Assembly (NCBI GenBank): GCA_946186175.1 | Contig: CAMHMG010000167.1 | Span: 1-6,767 of the forward strand | DNA length: 6,767 bases | Source of the DNA: an uncultured Clostridia bacterium | Lineage (GTDB): Bacteria > Bacillota > Clostridia > Lachnospirales > Lachnospiraceae | Reading direction: 5' to 3' | In this document: one piece after another, positions 5,323 to 6,767 of the stretch | Numbering within the stretch: position 1 is the first letter of the stretch | Layout: every line of letters begins with the position of its first letter | Translations under genes and position numbers: made by a program | The notes under the pieces: model-generated | The model's input: only the letters and a program-made list of their open reading frames with translations | Database searches by the model: none | Told to the model about the DNA's origin: nothing

Positions 5323-6600
5323 TTAAGACAATATCCTTTTCCGCGCCAAAAGAATCCTTTCCGCAATGTGACCTGCATTCTCAAAGCCAATATCCTGCAA
5401 TTCTTTCGCCGATTCTTTTATCGCATTTTCAAATCGGTCAAGAAGATTTTGATAGTTTTTCATGGCAAGCTTTTCTCCAATCCCAACTCTTGCCGCCAGC
5501 GTTTTAAAGCTTTCCTCATTTATGCTGTCTAAGTTTCTATTCCCACCAATATTAAAAGACATATCGCGGGTTGCACTTTCATAGATCACGGTACTTAGCA
5601 TATCATATGCCGGTGCAAGAGATACACCTTCCATATGAGTATCGTAAATTAGCGCATAGTTTTTGATATGTGCATCCGTATTGCCAAGTGCAAAGTTATA
5701 TACTATCCTATCCCATAAACTCAACTGATCTTCTAGTGGTTTTGTGCAGTTATTTCGAACTGTTTCAAACATTTTCTCTGCGTAGTTTTGTCCGTCTTTT
5801 TCATATTTCTCAAAAGACGCTATACCCATAGCCTGTGCAAAGTCTTCCTGATGTATTCTAAACGGGCGTTTCAGACCACCAATCTTTTCAGATGTTTTAT
5901 CAATAATCCTGTCATATCTCTTTGTGGCAAACAGAACTTCTGAATCATTACCTTTTCCAATGTTGATTATAAAACTCTCCGGAATATCAATTCCACATTT
6001 GCGCGCCGCCATCATTGACAACTGTTCATTTGTAACTATCCCATCAAGCCTGATGTGGCTTTGTTTAACAATATGGGTACTTGGCGCAAGTCCGCAGGGC
6101 AGATACCACCGACCATTTTTTTCATCAAAATACAGTCCGACTTTTCCTGATGCACCTGTCAAAGATAAATGTGTTTTTATGACCATCTCGGTTGACTTCG
6201 TAGTTCCCTCAGCTGCCAACTCTTCTACCTGTTTTGAAGTTATGGCCTTATAACAAGATTCCGGTTCCTCATCTGTCTGATTTATTCTTATTGCACCAAT
6301 ACACTCCTTACCTAAGTTGTATAGAATAGATAAATAATCATTTTCATCAAAGTGCATATTAGCTGCAATATTCTTTCTCATAAAGCCTTCAGGAAGCAAG
6401 CCTTCAAAAAACGCCTTTGTCCGTTCGGGTGAGAATGGTTCTTCCTGTATAGGCAAAGATATAGAAATTGACTTGGATTCTTCTTTCGTTATATATTCTT
6501 TTGAATACAAAAAGCGGGCGTCATCAGAATAGTTACCTTCAATTTCACCAACTCTAACCTGTTTTCCGCCCACCTCAAGATACACCTTATATCGTCTCAT
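5323..6600 (-). CDS. hipA: HipA-family serine/threonine kinase toxin (module 2)
   Basis: This 425-residue HipA aligns well in numbering with E. coli HipA (440 residues). The N-terminal domain (about 1-110) has SISISLP and AFFEGLLPEGFMRKNIA. The kinase domain begins with SLTGASGKVGL, where Ser146 corresponds to the autophosphorylated Ser150 and Lys153 lies in the Gly-rich loop. It continues with ATP-site Lys179 in THIVKQ, RYDR at 228-231, RIHQEDFAQAMG at 248-259, catalytic Asp309 and Asn314 in GNTDAHIKNYAL, and metal-binding Asp333 in LAPAYDML. All are intact, so activity is expected; the substrate cannot be read from sequence. The ATG at 6600 shares its A with the upstream hipB stop (TAATG), with a G-rich site (GAGGGG) about 6 nt before it. 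The stop lies 79 bp before the next hipB, which has a separate promoter. Confidence 0.95.
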   Translation of the reverse strand: MRRYKVYLEVGGKQVRVGEIEGNYSDDARFLYSKEYITKEESKSISISLPIQEEPFSPERTKAFFEGLLPEGFMRKNIAANMHFDENDYLSILYNLGKECIGAIRINQTDEEPESCYKAITSKQVEELAAEGTTKSTEMVIKTHLSLTGASGKVGLYFDEKNGRWYLPCGLAPSTHIVKQSHIRLDGIVTNEQLSMMAARKCGIDIPESFIINIGKGNDSEVLFATKRYDRIIDKTSEKIGGLKRPFRIHQEDFAQAMGIASFEKYEKDGQNYAEKMFETVRNNCTKPLEDQLSLWDRIVYNFALGNTDAHIKNYALIYDTHMEGVSLAPAYDMLSTVIYESATRDMSFNIGGNRNLDSINEESFKTLAARVGIGEKLAMKNYQNLLDRFENAIKESAKELQDIGFENAGHIAERILLARKRILS

Positions 6601-6767
6601 TATTTTCCCCTCGCATCAACTGCAATATCAAGTCCAAGTGTATTAGCCAGATAAATGGCTTTTCCCAATTCCGCTGTATTCTTACCATTCTCCAAATCCG
6701 AAATAAAACTGATACTAAATCCCGTAAATTCTGAAATGTAACGCTGAGTATAACCAAGTTCTTTTCT
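6600..6767 (-). CDS. hipB: HipB-like XRE-family antitoxin (module 2), 5' end cut off by window
   Basis: I translated the final 55 codons by hand. They give a helix-turn-helix core beginning RKELGYTQRYISEFTGFSIS and continuing with SFISDLENGKNTAEL, then KAIYLANTLGLDIAVDARGK before the stop. The ISEFTGFSISFISDLENGK segment is the typical helix 2-3 plus loop of XRE/HipB repressors. The start lies outside the window; family size suggests only 10-25 residues are missing. It overlaps the hipA ATG by one base, as in module 1. It is not a close copy of the module 1 antitoxin, so each repressor probably recognises its own operator. Its promoter is outside the window. Confidence 0.9.
   Translation of the reverse strand, partial: RKELGYTQRYISEFTGFSISFISDLENGKNTAELGKAIYLANTLGLDIAVDARGK

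Noticed and set aside
5244..5390. 49-residue N-terminal extension of the module 1 hipB frame
   Set aside because: It overlaps the 3' end of the upstream hipA, is hydrophobic and unlike HipB, and lies upstream of the predicted transcription start. The ATG at 5243 has a Shine-Dalgarno site.
5152..5532. Plus-strand ORF of 126 codons across the hipA-hipB junction
   Set aside because: It covers the hipB promoter/operator and two real genes on the other strand, and shows no Shine-Dalgarno site or family resemblance.
3664..6767. Tripartite HipBST system
   Set aside because: Both HipA proteins are full length with the N-terminal domain fused to the kinase, so there is no separate HipS gene.

Overview
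The window reads entirely from the minus strand. In transcription order (right to left) it holds a second hipB antitoxin (5' end beyond the window), hipA, then a first complete hipB and hipA pair, glnA, dapF, and dapL (3' end beyond the window). Base composition is AT-rich and Shine-Dalgarno sites are strong (AGGAGG type). glnA is the short Firmicute-type GSI-alpha, and lysine/DAP synthesis uses the one-step DapL aminotransferase. Together these point to an anaerobic Clostridia member, most likely Lachnospiraceae; the family assignment is inference from gene style, not a search result.

Region 1 (1-1994) is meso-diaminopimelate synthesis. DapL makes LL-DAP from tetrahydrodipicolinate using glutamate, and DapF epimerises it to meso-DAP for peptidoglycan and lysine. 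dapL has its own near-consensus sigma-A promoter (992-1019). Its leader of about 165 nt can fold into a 5'-terminal hairpin and two mutually exclusive downstream hairpins. It also holds two overlapping mini-ORFs, the second with three consecutive lysine codons.

Region 2 (2055-3663) is glnA plus an unusual upstream region. Two identical tandem 64-bp units and a 17-bp partial third copy each carry a TATAAT hexamer. Each full unit also contains a 41-bp imperfect palindrome that folds better as minus-strand (glnA-sense) RNA than as plus-strand RNA. The glnA-dapF gap is only 60 bp with no visible terminator, so the two are probably co-transcribed.

Region 3 (3664-6767) holds two complete or near-complete HipBA toxin-antitoxin modules arranged head to tail. 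The two HipA kinases are clearly different in sequence, and both keep the catalytic residues expected of active kinases. In each module the antitoxin stop and toxin start overlap as TAATG. The downstream module has its own promoter (TTGACT-17-TATAAT), whose -10 lies in the centre of a 24-bp inverted repeat, the arrangement expected for HipB autorepression.

The most noteworthy signals are the tandem promoter/hairpin repeat before glnA, the switch-like dapL leader, and the paired HipBA modules.
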